NCBI GenBank assembly: GCA_903934875.1
Contig: CAIZPP010000185.1
Location: 1-64,000, forward strand
Length of the DNA stretch: 64,000 nucleotides
Source of the DNA: an uncultured Methylococcaceae bacterium
GTDB taxonomy: Bacteria > Pseudomonadota > Gammaproteobacteria > Methylococcales > Methylococcaceae
Reading direction: 5' to 3'
The notes beneath the pieces are model-generated. The model worked only from the letters and a program-made list of their open reading frames with translations. It had not been told where the DNA came from and ran no database searches. This document shows, piece after piece, positions 52,279 to 60,571 of the stretch. A program made the translations under genes and the position numbers. The number at the start of each line of letters is the position of its first letter. Position 1 is the stretch's first letter.

Positions 52279-54683
52279 GCATTTTCGCCGTCCTTATGCT
52301 GTTCGGTTTGCGCCAAGGCGGTCACTGCATCGCTCATTTCCTTAAGGCGCTTCTCCACCAGGGCATTGACGCTGCCTTCGGGAAACAGCCCTGCCCCATC
52401 CCGGCTGCCTGCGGGCAACCCGGTCAGCAATTCCAATGCCTGATCCACCGTTTCCACGGCATAAACCGAAAACTCCCCCCGGCCTGCGGCTTCGACCACA
52501 TCCCGCCTCAGCATCAAGTCTTTGACATTGGCGGCAGGAATGACAACCCCCTGGCCCCTTAATCCCAAGCTGTGGCAAATATCAAAAAATCCCTCGATTT
52601 TTTCATTGGCACCGCCTATGGGCTGGACCCGGCCCAGTTGGTTCACCGACCCGGTCACCGCCAACGATTGCTTGATGGGCACTTCCGCCAGCGCCGACAA
52701 TACCGCGCATAATTCTGCCAGGGAGGCGCTGTCACCTTCCACCCTGCCGTAGGACTGCTCGAAGACGATGCTGGCCGACATTGAGAACCGCGACAGACGG
52801 GCATAGCGGGAACTGATGAAACTGGACAGGATCAGCACACCCTTACTGTGTATCGGCCCTCCCAATTCCGTTTCGCGTTCAATGTCAACGATCTTGCCGT
52901 TGCCTAGGCGGGCGGTCGCCGTAACGCGGGAAGGCTGTCCAAAGGCGAAATCGCCCAGGCTGATCACAGAAAGCGCGTTGATTTGGCCTATGGCCTCCCC
53001 GCTGACATCAATGAAGAGGGTGCCGCGCCGGATGGCATCGTAAATCCGCTGCCGCACCCGGTCGGCCCGGTGGATTTGGTTGTTGATAGCCTGTTGCACA
53101 TCATCCTTGTCAATATGCTGCCGCTGCGCCTGGGATGCCCAGTAATCAGCCTCCTTCAGCAAGTCACCGAGTTGGCGCAGATTGGTGGACAGCCTTTCCG
53201 CATCTTCGGCGAGTCTGGCGCTGTGCTCAATGACCCGCGCCACGCCCCCCTTGTTCAACGGACGCAAACCCTCTTTCCTGGCGAGGGTGGCGATGACACG
53301 GGCATAGATGGCGTTACTGTTGTCATCGCGGGGCATGCTATCGTCAAAATCGGCGGAGATTTTGAACAGATCGCGGAATTCGTCGTCATAGAAGCCCAAC
53401 AGGTAGTACAGCAGTCGGTCGCCCACTAGGATAATTTTCACCCGCAACGGGATAGGCTCGGGTTCCAGGCTGGTCGTGCTTATCAGACCGAGATTGCGCT
53501 CCAATGACTCTATCCTGATTTCGAGGGTTTGCATCGCCCGCTTGAGGCTTTCCCAAGCGTAAGGCTGCATAAGCAATTTGCGTGCGTCCAAGACTAGATA
53601 GCCGCCATTGGCCAGATGCAGCGCACCTGGCCTGATCATAGTAAAGTCGGTCAGCAAAGCCCCCATCCATGCCTGGTGTTCGATCCGTCCGATGAGGTTG
53701 GCGTGGTTGGGCAGGTTTTCCTCGATGACGGGGGCGTTCCGGCTGCCGCTGTGGTCGACCAACAGATTGATGCGGTAGCGCTGCAGGGGGCTGGCCTGCC
53801 CTATGGGTCCGAACAGGCCCGCCCCCTGCTCGGATTTTGGAAAAAAATCTTCGATATGGCGGATCATGTCCTGTTCAGCCTGTTCCAGATAAGCCTCCGC
53901 AGCGGGCAGCCTGAAGTATTGGTCCTTCAGTTTTTCAACATGGTGGCCGACCGCATAAGCGGCGAATTCGCGGTTAAGATTCTTCAGCTTCTCCTTGGCC
54001 TCCTTGCGCCAGAAGGGAAATTGGCGCAGAAGCTTGTGCAGTTGCTGGTGCAGGCGGGCGATATTTTCCTGGATGGTGCGCTGCTCAGGCTCGGCAAGCT
54101 TCGCGAATTGTTCCGGGCTGAGTTCGCCGTTGTCCTCGCTCAGCGGCGCAAACGCGTAACTGGTCGGCGTTTCCACCAAATTGATGTGCGCTTGTTTGGC
54201 TTGGCGGCGCAAGTCGTCAAGGGCATGCAATTCACGGAACTTGGCCTTTTCCTCAATTTCCTCGGCGCGCAAGCGGTATTCCTCGCCCTCGAAGGTTGCA
54301 GGCACGGCGACGGAAAGCTCCTCTATCAAGCGCTCGACCTCCGCGGCGAAGCGTTTGCCCTCCCCGGCGGGCAAACTGATGGCGTGGGGCTTGGCCGGAT
54401 TGTCAAAATTATTGACGTAGCACCAGTCTTCCGGGGTTGGCTGCATTTCCGCCTCACGTTGCAGAATCTCCCGAACCGCCGTCGATTTGCCGGAGCCAGC
54501 AGGACCTAGCGCAAAAACATTGAAACCCTGTTGCGCCAGCCCCAAGCCAACGTGGATTGCCCCCAAGGCGCGTTCCTGACCAATGATGACACCCGTGTCG
54601 GCGAGTTCTTTGGTGGTGGAAAAATTGAACTGCGAAACATCACAGTGCGTGTAGAGTTGTTCTGGTGTCAATGGGGCATTCAT
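52275..54683 (-). CDS. Lon-like ATP-dependent protease (LonB/YcbZ type)
   Basis: The 802-aa soluble protein has an AAA domain (FALGPAGSGKSTAVRE) carrying a long helical insertion (residues 120-290), as in the AAA_32 group, then a C-terminal Lon protease domain. The catalytic Ser/Lys dyad is visible in VEGDSASLAEL and GGANEKIEGFF. The N-terminal Lon substrate domain is absent, unlike true LonA. Its job is probably quality-control proteolysis. Large antisense frames over it are coding shadows. Confidence 0.88.
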   Translation of the reverse strand: MNAPLTPEQLYTHCDVSQFNFSTTKELADTGVIIGQERALGAIHVGLGLAQQGFNVFALGPAGSGKSTAVREILQREAEMQPTPEDWCYVNNFDNPAKPHAISLPAGEGKRFAAEVERLIEELSVAVPATFEGEEYRLRAEEIEEKAKFRELHALDDLRRQAKQAHINLVETPTSYAFAPLSEDNGELSPEQFAKLAEPEQRTIQENIARLHQQLHKLLRQFPFWRKEAKEKLKNLNREFAAYAVGHHVEKLKDQYFRLPAAEAYLEQAEQDMIRHIEDFFPKSEQGAGLFGPIGQASPLQRYRINLLVDHSGSRNAPVIEENLPNHANLIGRIEHQAWMGALLTDFTMIRPGALHLANGGYLVLDARKLLMQPYAWESLKRAMQTLEIRIESLERNLGLISTTSLEPEPIPLRVKIILVGDRLLYYLLGFYDDEFRDLFKISADFDDSMPRDDNSNAIYARVIATLARKEGLRPLNKGGVARVIEHSARLAEDAERLSTNLRQLGDLLKEADYWASQAQRQHIDKDDVQQAINNQIHRADRVRQRIYDAIRRGTLFIDVSGEAIGQINALSVISLGDFAFGQPSRVTATARLGNGKIVDIERETELGGPIHSKGVLILSSFISSRYARLSRFSMSASIVFEQSYGRVEGDSASLAELCAVLSALAEVPIKQSLAVTGSVNQLGRVQPIGGANEKIEGFFDICHSLGLRGQGVVIPAANVKDLMLRRDVVEAAGRGEFSVYAVETVDQALELLTGLPAGSRDGAGLFPEGSVNALVEKRLKEMSDAVTALAQTEQHKDGENA

Positions 54684-54739
54684 GTTGGCAGCCTGTCAGT
54701 CATGAGTCGTTTGGCGGTTCAAAAAATGGTCGTTATTTT

Positions 54740-54914
54740 CAGATGTTACGCAAGCTGCCATATGCAGAAGGCCGGAATAAACCCGCCCCAGCGGGCGTTT
54801 CCGGCGAAGAATGTTGTGGAGTGCGGCGACTGGTCGCCGCTTTTTCTGCCCAGCGGCGACGATACGCCGCACTTCACAAATTGGCACGCCATAGCAATGA
54901 ATGCGTAATATCAG
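54740..54914. mobile_element. Family A element (copy A3) carrying a family D fragment
   Basis: Ends CAGATGTTACGCA and TGCGTAATATCAG are worn family A termini. Flanking 7-mers TTATTTT and TTATTTG (54733-54739, 54915-54921) agree at 6 of 7. Within its left arm is GGCCGGAATAAACCCGCCCC, part of family D (54768-54806). The rest is the family A core. Its right border falls exactly at the stop codon of the methyltransferase gene. Confidence 0.75.
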
Positions 54915-55544
54915 TTATTTGTAGGGACGGGCGGTAATCAGCTTGACCAAACCGTTTGCCGCCATGTCCACAACCGACTCCAGCACCAGCCCTGCCCTCT
55001 TCGCATTATCCACCGTGCGCCGGTTGATGTTCGCACCCACCATCCGCACAACCAAGGGGTTGATGCAGTCCATCAGCCAGCCGGCCAATGGATGGTCCAG
55101 CCGCACATGTTCGAGCAGGACGATTTTACCCCCAGGCTTCACCACGCGGGCGAGTTCTTGCATACCCAGAATAGGGTCGGGGACCGAGCAGAACACAAAA
55201 GTCGCCACTGCCGCATCGAAGCTGCCGTCGGGGAAATCCAATTCCTGCACATCCATCTCGCGCAGGTCAAGGTCTATCCCATCGCGGTCGGCGCGACGCC
55301 GGGCTTGCGTCAACATGCCGTTGCTCAGGTCTATGCCGCAAATTTTGCCACCTTCCGGGTAAAAAGGCAGGTTTTTTCCGGTCCCTATGCCCACTTCGAG
55401 AATTTCCCCCGGCCCGATACTCTCCCATAACTGCCTACGCCATGCCTTTGCACGGCGTTCCATCAGCCACTCCAGAAAATCGAAGATGCCGGCGATGCGG
55501 TTGTAGCGGGCCTTGGTCTGGGCGGTTGCCTGGATATCAATCAT
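54915..55544 (-). CDS. Class I SAM methyltransferase (PmtA/UbiE-like)
   Basis: The 209-aa product has SAM-binding motif I ILEVGIGTGKNLPFYP, motif II DLREMDVQELDFPDGSFDAA, and VKPGGKIVLLEHV. The KARYNRIAGIFDFLEWLMERR N-terminus resembles phosphatidylethanolamine N-methyltransferase PmtA and menaquinone/ubiquinone enzymes; PmtA fits best. The start at 55544 is chosen over the in-frame alternative at 55571. The stop codon lies in the target duplication of A3. Confidence 0.8.
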   Translation of the reverse strand: MIDIQATAQTKARYNRIAGIFDFLEWLMERRAKAWRRQLWESIGPGEILEVGIGTGKNLPFYPEGGKICGIDLSNGMLTQARRRADRDGIDLDLREMDVQELDFPDGSFDAAVATFVFCSVPDPILGMQELARVVKPGGKIVLLEHVRLDHPLAGWLMDCINPLVVRMVGANINRRTVDNAKRAGLVLESVVDMAANGLVKLITARPYK

Positions 55545-56029
55545 AATAAATTCGTTTACTTCCGCAGCCATCTAAAAACCCGGCCATTGTTCCACTAAAC
55601 CAACCCCAGTGGCAATGCCCGCCAAAGGTCTACAGCAATTCTCATTTTGGGTAAAACGCCGTCATTCCAGCAGGGATGCAGGAATCCAGTCACAGGGACG
55701 TGAAGCCTCAAGCCTTCGATAGGCTTGCCGTAAACCGTAGATTGCCATCCTTGGACGCTGGATGCATACAGGACATCCTTGTCCTGTACCCTTCGGGCGG
55801 CGAAGCCGTGCAAATCGGCTATCCTGCCGATTTGTCCGGCATCCATGACCGGAATGACGGGCTATTTCTCACGCCTCGGCGAGGCTATGGTGGGCTACGG
55901 CGCATGTCAAACCCGCTGATAACCGGGCAGGCTCTTCCCATGTGCGCCTATAGCATAGCCCACCCTACGGCAAATACGCTATTCTGGACAAAATGTGGTT
56001 TTCTATTTTCATTCAACATAGGGATAGGC
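55545..56029. other. Repeat-filled gap upstream of cas3
   Basis: A 200-bp inverted-repeat unit (GTCATTCCAGCAGGGATGCA near 55651 to CCGGAATGACGGG near 55861) is followed by a second inverted repeat (GGTGGGCTACGGCGCATG near 55890 and its partner near 55955). The long open frame that runs through here into cas3 is therefore repeat-derived and not part of the gene. Confidence 0.55.
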
Positions 56030-58318
56030 ATGAACACGATTTACTATGCACACAGCAAAAACAAGGCGGGCAATCTCCATCTGCTTCGAGAGCATTTGCA
56101 GAGCGTCAGTCGTTTGGCGGGGGAATTTTCCGCAAACTTCCCTTGGTCCGAGGAAGCTCGGCTAACCGGGTTGTTGCATGACTTAGGCAAATATGGCGAC
56201 CGTTTCCAAGCGCGTTTGCGGGGTGAAGACCAAGGGTTAGACCACTGGTCGCAAGGAGCTTGGCTGGCTTTGTCCGAATACCGTGCGGTGGCGGCAGCAC
56301 TGGCTATTCAAGGCCACCATATTGGTTTGCAACATCTCAGCAGAGATTCTTTACTTGGTTTATTGAAGCAACACCAAAAATTGCAACTTGAATTAAGTGG
56401 CGATTGGCAGATTTTAAGGAACCGGCTCGGCGGCGATGGCTTAACGCCGATAAATCCGTCCCAAAAAATAATGGATGCTCAACTTATCAGCCGCCTTGAC
56501 CGAATGCTTGATGTGAGGATGCTGTTCTCCGCCTTGGTGGATGCCGATTTTGTCGATACCGAAGCCCATTTCAAGGGAAACGAACAAGGCAAGGTTTATC
56601 GTGCCCCCGGTGCTGACCTGCAAGCAGGGCAAGCCCTGGCAATTCTGCTGGAACACATCGGCAAGCTTGCGGAAAAAACCGCAGCGGTGGATACCGTTTC
56701 GGAAGTCCGCCTAGCGTTGCGTTCGGCTTGCCTAGATGCCGCCCGGCAGGAACCCGGCTTGTTTACCTTGACGGCCCCCACTGGCAGCGGCAAGACACTC
56801 GCCATGCTGGCTTTTGCCTTGGCCCACGCACAACATCACGGGCTGAGGCGGGTAGTGATAGTGATTCCCTACCTCAGCATCATTGAGCAAACTTCACGCA
56901 TTTACCGCGAGATTTTCACGCTGCATTTCGGGGCGGACTATGTGTTGGAGCATCACTCATTGGCTGGGCGCGGTCAGGAAGGATGCCAGTCCGATAACGA
57001 AGGCGAGGCTGAAAGTGTGGAAGTTGCCGAGCGTCGCCGCCGTCTCTTGGCCGAAAATTGGGATGCGCCCTTGGTTGTCACCACTAGTGTACAGGCTTTG
57101 GAGTCGCTGTTTTCCAATCGCCCCTCCGCCTGCCGCAAGCTGCACAGACTGGGCGAGTCTGTCATCCTCTTTGACGAAGTGCAGACCCTGCCGCCGGGTT
57201 TGGCTGTGCCTAGCCTTGCCGCGTTGTCACATTTGGCGAATGCTTATCGTTCCAGTATAGTGTTTTCGACCGCCACCCAGCCGGCTTTTGAGCATCTCCA
57301 TGAAAAGGTCAAGGCGCATTGCCCGCATGGCTGGAAACCAAGCCCTATCGTACACGATCCTAGCCGGTTGTTTGGTCCCATGCAGCGGGTCAAGGTCAAC
57401 TGGCTCAAACCGGATCAACCCTTAAGTTGGCCCGTATTGGCCGGATTACTGCGCGAATCCGAGCAAACCCTGTGCATCGTCAATCTCAAGAAACATGCCC
57501 AGGCTTTGTGGGAGGCGATGGAAGATAACGAGGTTTTCCATCTATCCACGAACCTCTGCGCCGAACACCGCCATGACGTGTTGGACAGGGTGCGCAACCG
57601 CCTGAAGCAAAACCAGCCAGTGCGTTTGATTGCAACTCAGTGCATAGAGGCCGGGGTGGATGTGGATTTTCCCGTAGTCTGGCGTGCCCATGGGCCGCTC
57701 GATGCCATCATCCAAGCCGCCGGCCGCTGCAATCGTGAAGGCCGGTTGGCAAACGGGCAAGTCCATGTTTTTGTACCTGAGGGTGAAGGCTACCCACCGG
57801 GTGCTTATAAACAGGCGGCGGAGGTCACGCGGCATTTGCTACTGGTGCATGGCCCGGAGGGGATGAAGCTCAATGACCCCGAATTCATTACTGCCTATTA
57901 CCGCGAACTTTACGATATCGGCAGGCCCGAAAACTCAGCAAAGACCCGGCAAATCGAGGCGTTTATTAAAGCTGGGGCGTTTCCCGAAATTGCCCGCGAA
58001 TACCGGCTGATCGAACAAGACACTATCAATATCGTCGTGCCTTATACGCCATGTCTCTATCAGTTTCACGAGTTGCAGGACATGGCCGACAAGGAAGGGC
58101 TAACAGCCGATTGGATCAAACAAGCCAGACCCCTATCGGTCAGCCTGTTCCGCCCAAAACCGGACGATGCTGTTTGGGATAGCCTTCTACCTGTGCAAAG
58201 CAAGCGGCAACGCGGAAAAAAACAACTGGAAGATTGGTATATCGCGGCAGTTTTGGAGCATTACCATCCGGTACTCGGTTACCAGCCGCCCAAAAGTTTC
58301 AATTTATGGATAGGCTAA
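56030..58318 (+). CDS. cas3: CRISPR-associated helicase-nuclease Cas3 (orphan)
   Basis: The 762-aa product has an N-terminal HD nuclease domain (LLHDLGKYGDRFQ, IQGHHIGLQHL) and an SF2 helicase: Walker A TAPTGSGKTLAML, DExx box ILFDEVQTLPP, FSTATQPAF, CIEAGVDVDFP and motif VI IQAAGRCNREGR. Size and order match type I-C Cas3. The start at 56030 (MNTIYYAHS) has a family-like N-terminus; the frame extends upstream through repeats. No cas5, cas7, cas8, cas1 or cas2 gene follows, so interference cannot work from this locus alone. Confidence 0.88.
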   Translation: MNTIYYAHSKNKAGNLHLLREHLQSVSRLAGEFSANFPWSEEARLTGLLHDLGKYGDRFQARLRGEDQGLDHWSQGAWLALSEYRAVAAALAIQGHHIGLQHLSRDSLLGLLKQHQKLQLELSGDWQILRNRLGGDGLTPINPSQKIMDAQLISRLDRMLDVRMLFSALVDADFVDTEAHFKGNEQGKVYRAPGADLQAGQALAILLEHIGKLAEKTAAVDTVSEVRLALRSACLDAARQEPGLFTLTAPTGSGKTLAMLAFALAHAQHHGLRRVVIVIPYLSIIEQTSRIYREIFTLHFGADYVLEHHSLAGRGQEGCQSDNEGEAESVEVAERRRRLLAENWDAPLVVTTSVQALESLFSNRPSACRKLHRLGESVILFDEVQTLPPGLAVPSLAALSHLANAYRSSIVFSTATQPAFEHLHEKVKAHCPHGWKPSPIVHDPSRLFGPMQRVKVNWLKPDQPLSWPVLAGLLRESEQTLCIVNLKKHAQALWEAMEDNEVFHLSTNLCAEHRHDVLDRVRNRLKQNQPVRLIATQCIEAGVDVDFPVVWRAHGPLDAIIQAAGRCNREGRLANGQVHVFVPEGEGYPPGAYKQAAEVTRHLLLVHGPEGMKLNDPEFITAYYRELYDIGRPENSAKTRQIEAFIKAGAFPEIAREYRLIEQDTINIVVPYTPCLYQFHELQDMADKEGLTADWIKQARPLSVSLFRPKPDDAVWDSLLPVQSKRQRGKKQLEDWYIAAVLEHYHPVLGYQPPKSFNLWIG

Positions 58319-58375
58319 TCGGATAAAGATAAGGAATTCAGGCAGCGAGTCTCCATGGTTTTCGGTGGTTTAAAG

Positions 58376-58397
58376 GGCAGGGAAGCAAGTCCCTGCC
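58376..58397 (+). terminator. Hairpin downstream of cas3
   Basis: Arms GGCAGGGA and TCCCTGCC are separated by six bases, 58 bp after the cas3 stop. There is no T run, so it may be a repeat fragment rather than a terminator. Confidence 0.35.
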
Positions 58398-58416
58398 TGT
58401 GCGTAACAGCTTAGGT

Positions 58417-58448
58417 GTTTCAATCCACTCCCCTGGCCGACGGGTCGT
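58417..58448 (-). repeat. Solitary CRISPR-like repeat (type I-C-like)
   Basis: On the plus strand the 32 bases start GTTTCAATCCAC, so the minus strand ends GTGGATTGAAAC, the conserved 3' end of type I-C repeats. The middle has a weak CCC/GGG stem. Only one unit was found. With the lone cas3 upstream, this looks like the remains of a deleted CRISPR-Cas locus. Confidence 0.5.
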
Positions 58449-58657
58449 TTTTATGCGTTGCTCTTGGCTGCTTGTGCGATTGCTTACCTGCTTAAACATT
58501 AGGCTAATTGGTAATATTCACCTAGCGAACTTGATGCGAAATGTGAAAGGATATCCAAGTTTTCATATGAAGCATCGTTTGCGAGATAGCGCTGACCCGC
58601 CGCCAGCGACCATTTGGCAGGAAGGCTATCATGACCATGCACTACATCACTTATCAG

Positions 58658-58795
58658 CTGATGTTACGCAGTCATCGCTAGAGGATGGCAACTTGTGGAG
58701 TGCGGCGACTCGTCGCCGCTGGACGCAAAAGGCGGCGACGAGTCGCCGCACTCCACAACATCCGGGCTACAGCCTACACGGTTGCGTAACATCAG
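58658..58795. mobile_element. Family A miniature element (copy A4)
   Basis: This complete 138-bp copy is identical to A1 (1-137) over the whole shared length and in the same orientation. The flanking 7-mers differ (TTATCAG and CTGTTAA), so no target duplication is seen. A family B-like end follows within 20 bases, as at A1 and A2. Confidence 0.85.
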
Positions 58796-58835
58796 CTGTT
58801 AAAAACGCGGTACACAACAGGCCACAGCCAATCCA

Positions 58836-59828
58836 ATGAATTTAATGACCGCCATCGAAATGCTTGGCTACGGTGAACCTGAAGTGTTACAGGTTTGCCG
58901 CAAATCCATCCCTACACCGGGACCAGGCGAAGTATTAGTCCGTGTGCAAGCCGCAGGGCTTAACCGCCCCGACCTGATGCAACGGCAGGGACTCTATCCA
59001 CCTCCACCGGGCGCATCGGACATTCTAGGCTTGGAAATCGCGGGCGTGGTGTCGGCTTTAGGGCCAGGCGTAGCACAGCCACAACTGGGGGAGGAAATTT
59101 GTGCCTTGGTGACCGGTGGGGGCTATGCGGAATATTGCCTTGCAGCCGCTGGCTTATGCCTGCCCATCCCTACGGGTTTGGATTGGATTCAGGCCGCATC
59201 GCTGCCGGAAACATTTTTCACCGTTTGGGCCAACCTTTTCGAGCGGGGCTGCTTGCAGCCTGGAGAGAGCCTGTTAGTCCACGGCGGAAGCAGTGGCATC
59301 GGCGTTGCCGCCATACAATTGGCCCGCGTTTTCGGCAGCAGGGTATATACTACGGTGGGTTCCGAACAGAAACGCCTCTTTTGCGAAGGTTTAGGTGCCA
59401 TCGCCTTCAACTACCGGGAGCAGGATTTCGCTGCCGCCATCATGGAACAAACCCAGGGGCGTGGCGCGGATGTCATCTTAGACATGGTCGGCGGCGACTA
59501 CCTGCAGCGCAATCTAGCTTGTCTGGCCCAAGATGGGAGGCTGCTGCAAATTGCCTTCCAAAACGGGCCGAAGACTCAAATCAACTTGCTGCCCATCCTG
59601 CTCAAACACTTAACGCTTACCGGTTCCACCCTGCGCCCCCGCAGTGTGGCCGAAAAAGCCAGGATTGCCAGCGCATTGCTGGAGAAAGTCTGGCCCAAAC
59701 TCGCGACGGGTGCGATCAGGCCGGTTGTCCATGCTGTGTTGCCACTGGAAGAGGCGGCTTTGGCCCACCGTTTGCTGGAAAGCGGCGGGCACATCGGCAA
59801 AATTATTCTAAAGGTAGGGTCATGGTAA
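58836..59828 (+). CDS. NAD(P)H:quinone oxidoreductase, zeta-crystallin type
   Basis: This 330-aa zinc-free medium-chain dehydrogenase/reductase reduces quinones or enals with NADPH. Signatures are QAAGLNRPDLMQRQGLYPPPPGASDILGLEIAG and the cofactor site LLVHGGSSGIGVAAIQLAR, then ADVILDMVGG. It overlaps the Sel1-repeat gene by 7 bp (59822-59828) and heads a three-gene overlapping unit with the Sel1 and YkuD genes. Confidence 0.9.
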   Translation: MNLMTAIEMLGYGEPEVLQVCRKSIPTPGPGEVLVRVQAAGLNRPDLMQRQGLYPPPPGASDILGLEIAGVVSALGPGVAQPQLGEEICALVTGGGYAEYCLAAAGLCLPIPTGLDWIQAASLPETFFTVWANLFERGCLQPGESLLVHGGSSGIGVAAIQLARVFGSRVYTTVGSEQKRLFCEGLGAIAFNYREQDFAAAIMEQTQGRGADVILDMVGGDYLQRNLACLAQDGRLLQIAFQNGPKTQINLLPILLKHLTLTGSTLRPRSVAEKARIASALLEKVWPKLATGAIRPVVHAVLPLEEAALAHRLLESGGHIGKIILKVGSW

Positions 59829-60571
59829 AATTTTTCCGACTGTTTTTTCTCGTCTCCGCCGGTGTTTTCGCCATCAATGCGTACGCCGGTTTACAAGAGG
59901 GTGTTGATGCCATCATCCGCAGCGACTTTGCAACCGCGCTGAAAATCTTCCATCCCTTGGCAGAAAAAGGCAACGTGGCCGCACAAGTCAACCTCGGCAA
60001 TCTCTACATGAAAGGTTTGGGTGTGGAGCAGAATTATCTGCTCGCCCGGCATTGGTATCTAAAGGCCGCCGAACAAGGCGAGCGCATAGCGCAAAGCAAG
60101 CTGGGCATCCTCTACTATTATGGCTTGGGGATAGACAAAGACCCCGCCGAGGCGGCGCGTTGGTTCCAGAAAGCCGCAGAACAAGGCGAAACCAGTGCGC
60201 AATCCATTCTCGGCTCGCTGTATGCCGCAGGCGATGGTGTGCAAAAAAATCTCTCCCTGGCGCTTTACTGGTACACCATGGCAGAGGAACGGGGGGACGG
60301 CGAAGCGGCCAAGGGGCGTAAAAGCTTGGAGGAGGAAATCACCCCAGGACAACGGGACGAAGCCTTGCGCCTGATGGCCGAGACGCGTAAATTGCGCGGC
60401 GAGCAAGAAGCAAAGGACTTCGCGAAAGCCACGGCGGGTCTGCTGGCCCCGCCCGGGCCTAGCGCCCAAGGCGACTCCGCCAAGCTTGGGCAAGGTTCTA
60501 CCGTAGCTGCCGACAAACGCAAAAAACACCCGACAAAAAAGCAAACACCCAACCAACCGGAGAAGAAATGA
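59822..60571 (+). CDS. Exported Sel1-repeat protein
   Basis: The 249-aa product begins with a signal peptide (VKFFRLFFLVSAGVFAINAYA) followed by about four Sel1-like repeats (AQVNLGNLYMKGLGVEQN, AQSKLGILYYYGLGIDKD, AQSILGSLYAAGDGVQKN). The C-terminal 80 residues are basic and low in complexity. Sel1 repeats make protein-binding solenoids, often in envelope assembly. A much longer open frame extends upstream over the preceding gene; the ATG at 59822 is the real start. The end overlaps the next start by 4 bp (ATGA). Confidence 0.85.
   Translation: MVKFFRLFFLVSAGVFAINAYAGLQEGVDAIIRSDFATALKIFHPLAEKGNVAAQVNLGNLYMKGLGVEQNYLLARHWYLKAAEQGERIAQSKLGILYYYGLGIDKDPAEAARWFQKAAEQGETSAQSILGSLYAAGDGVQKNLSLALYWYTMAEERGDGEAAKGRKSLEEEITPGQRDEALRLMAETRKLRGEQEAKDFAKATAGLLAPPGPSAQGDSAKLGQGSTVAADKRKKHPTKKQTPNQPEKK

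Larger units (their letters stand above)
58319..58835. other. Gap after cas3: hairpin, CRISPR-like repeat, family A element
   Basis: In order: a terminator-like hairpin (58376-58397), a single CRISPR-like repeat (58417-58448), about 210 bp without a supported gene, the family A copy A4 (58658-58795) and a family B-like end (AAAAACGCGGTA near 58802-58813). An ATG with AGGAAGG before it at 58631 opens a frame that A4 interrupts after nine codons, so a gene may have been cut here. Confidence 0.55.

Noticed and set aside
53616-54509. 297-codon open frame antisense to the Lon-like protease gene
   Set aside because: The protease gene on the other strand has clear AAA and Lon motifs throughout. The antisense frame has no domain and is a shadow of GC-rich codon use.
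55676-56029. Upstream extension of the cas3 frame
   Set aside because: The extension is made of inverted-repeat sequence, and the Cas3 family N-terminus begins at 56030.
58417-58448. CRISPR array
   Set aside because: Only one repeat-like unit is present, with no second repeat at spacer distance, so it is reported as a solitary repeat and not as an array.
58399-58839. 146-codon frame across the CRISPR-like repeat and family A element
   Set aside because: Most of it is mobile-element sequence and it carries no domain.
59099-59821. Upstream extension of the Sel1 protein frame
   Set aside because: It overlaps the quinone oxidoreductase in another frame and has no domain. A signal peptide begins exactly at the ATG at 59822.
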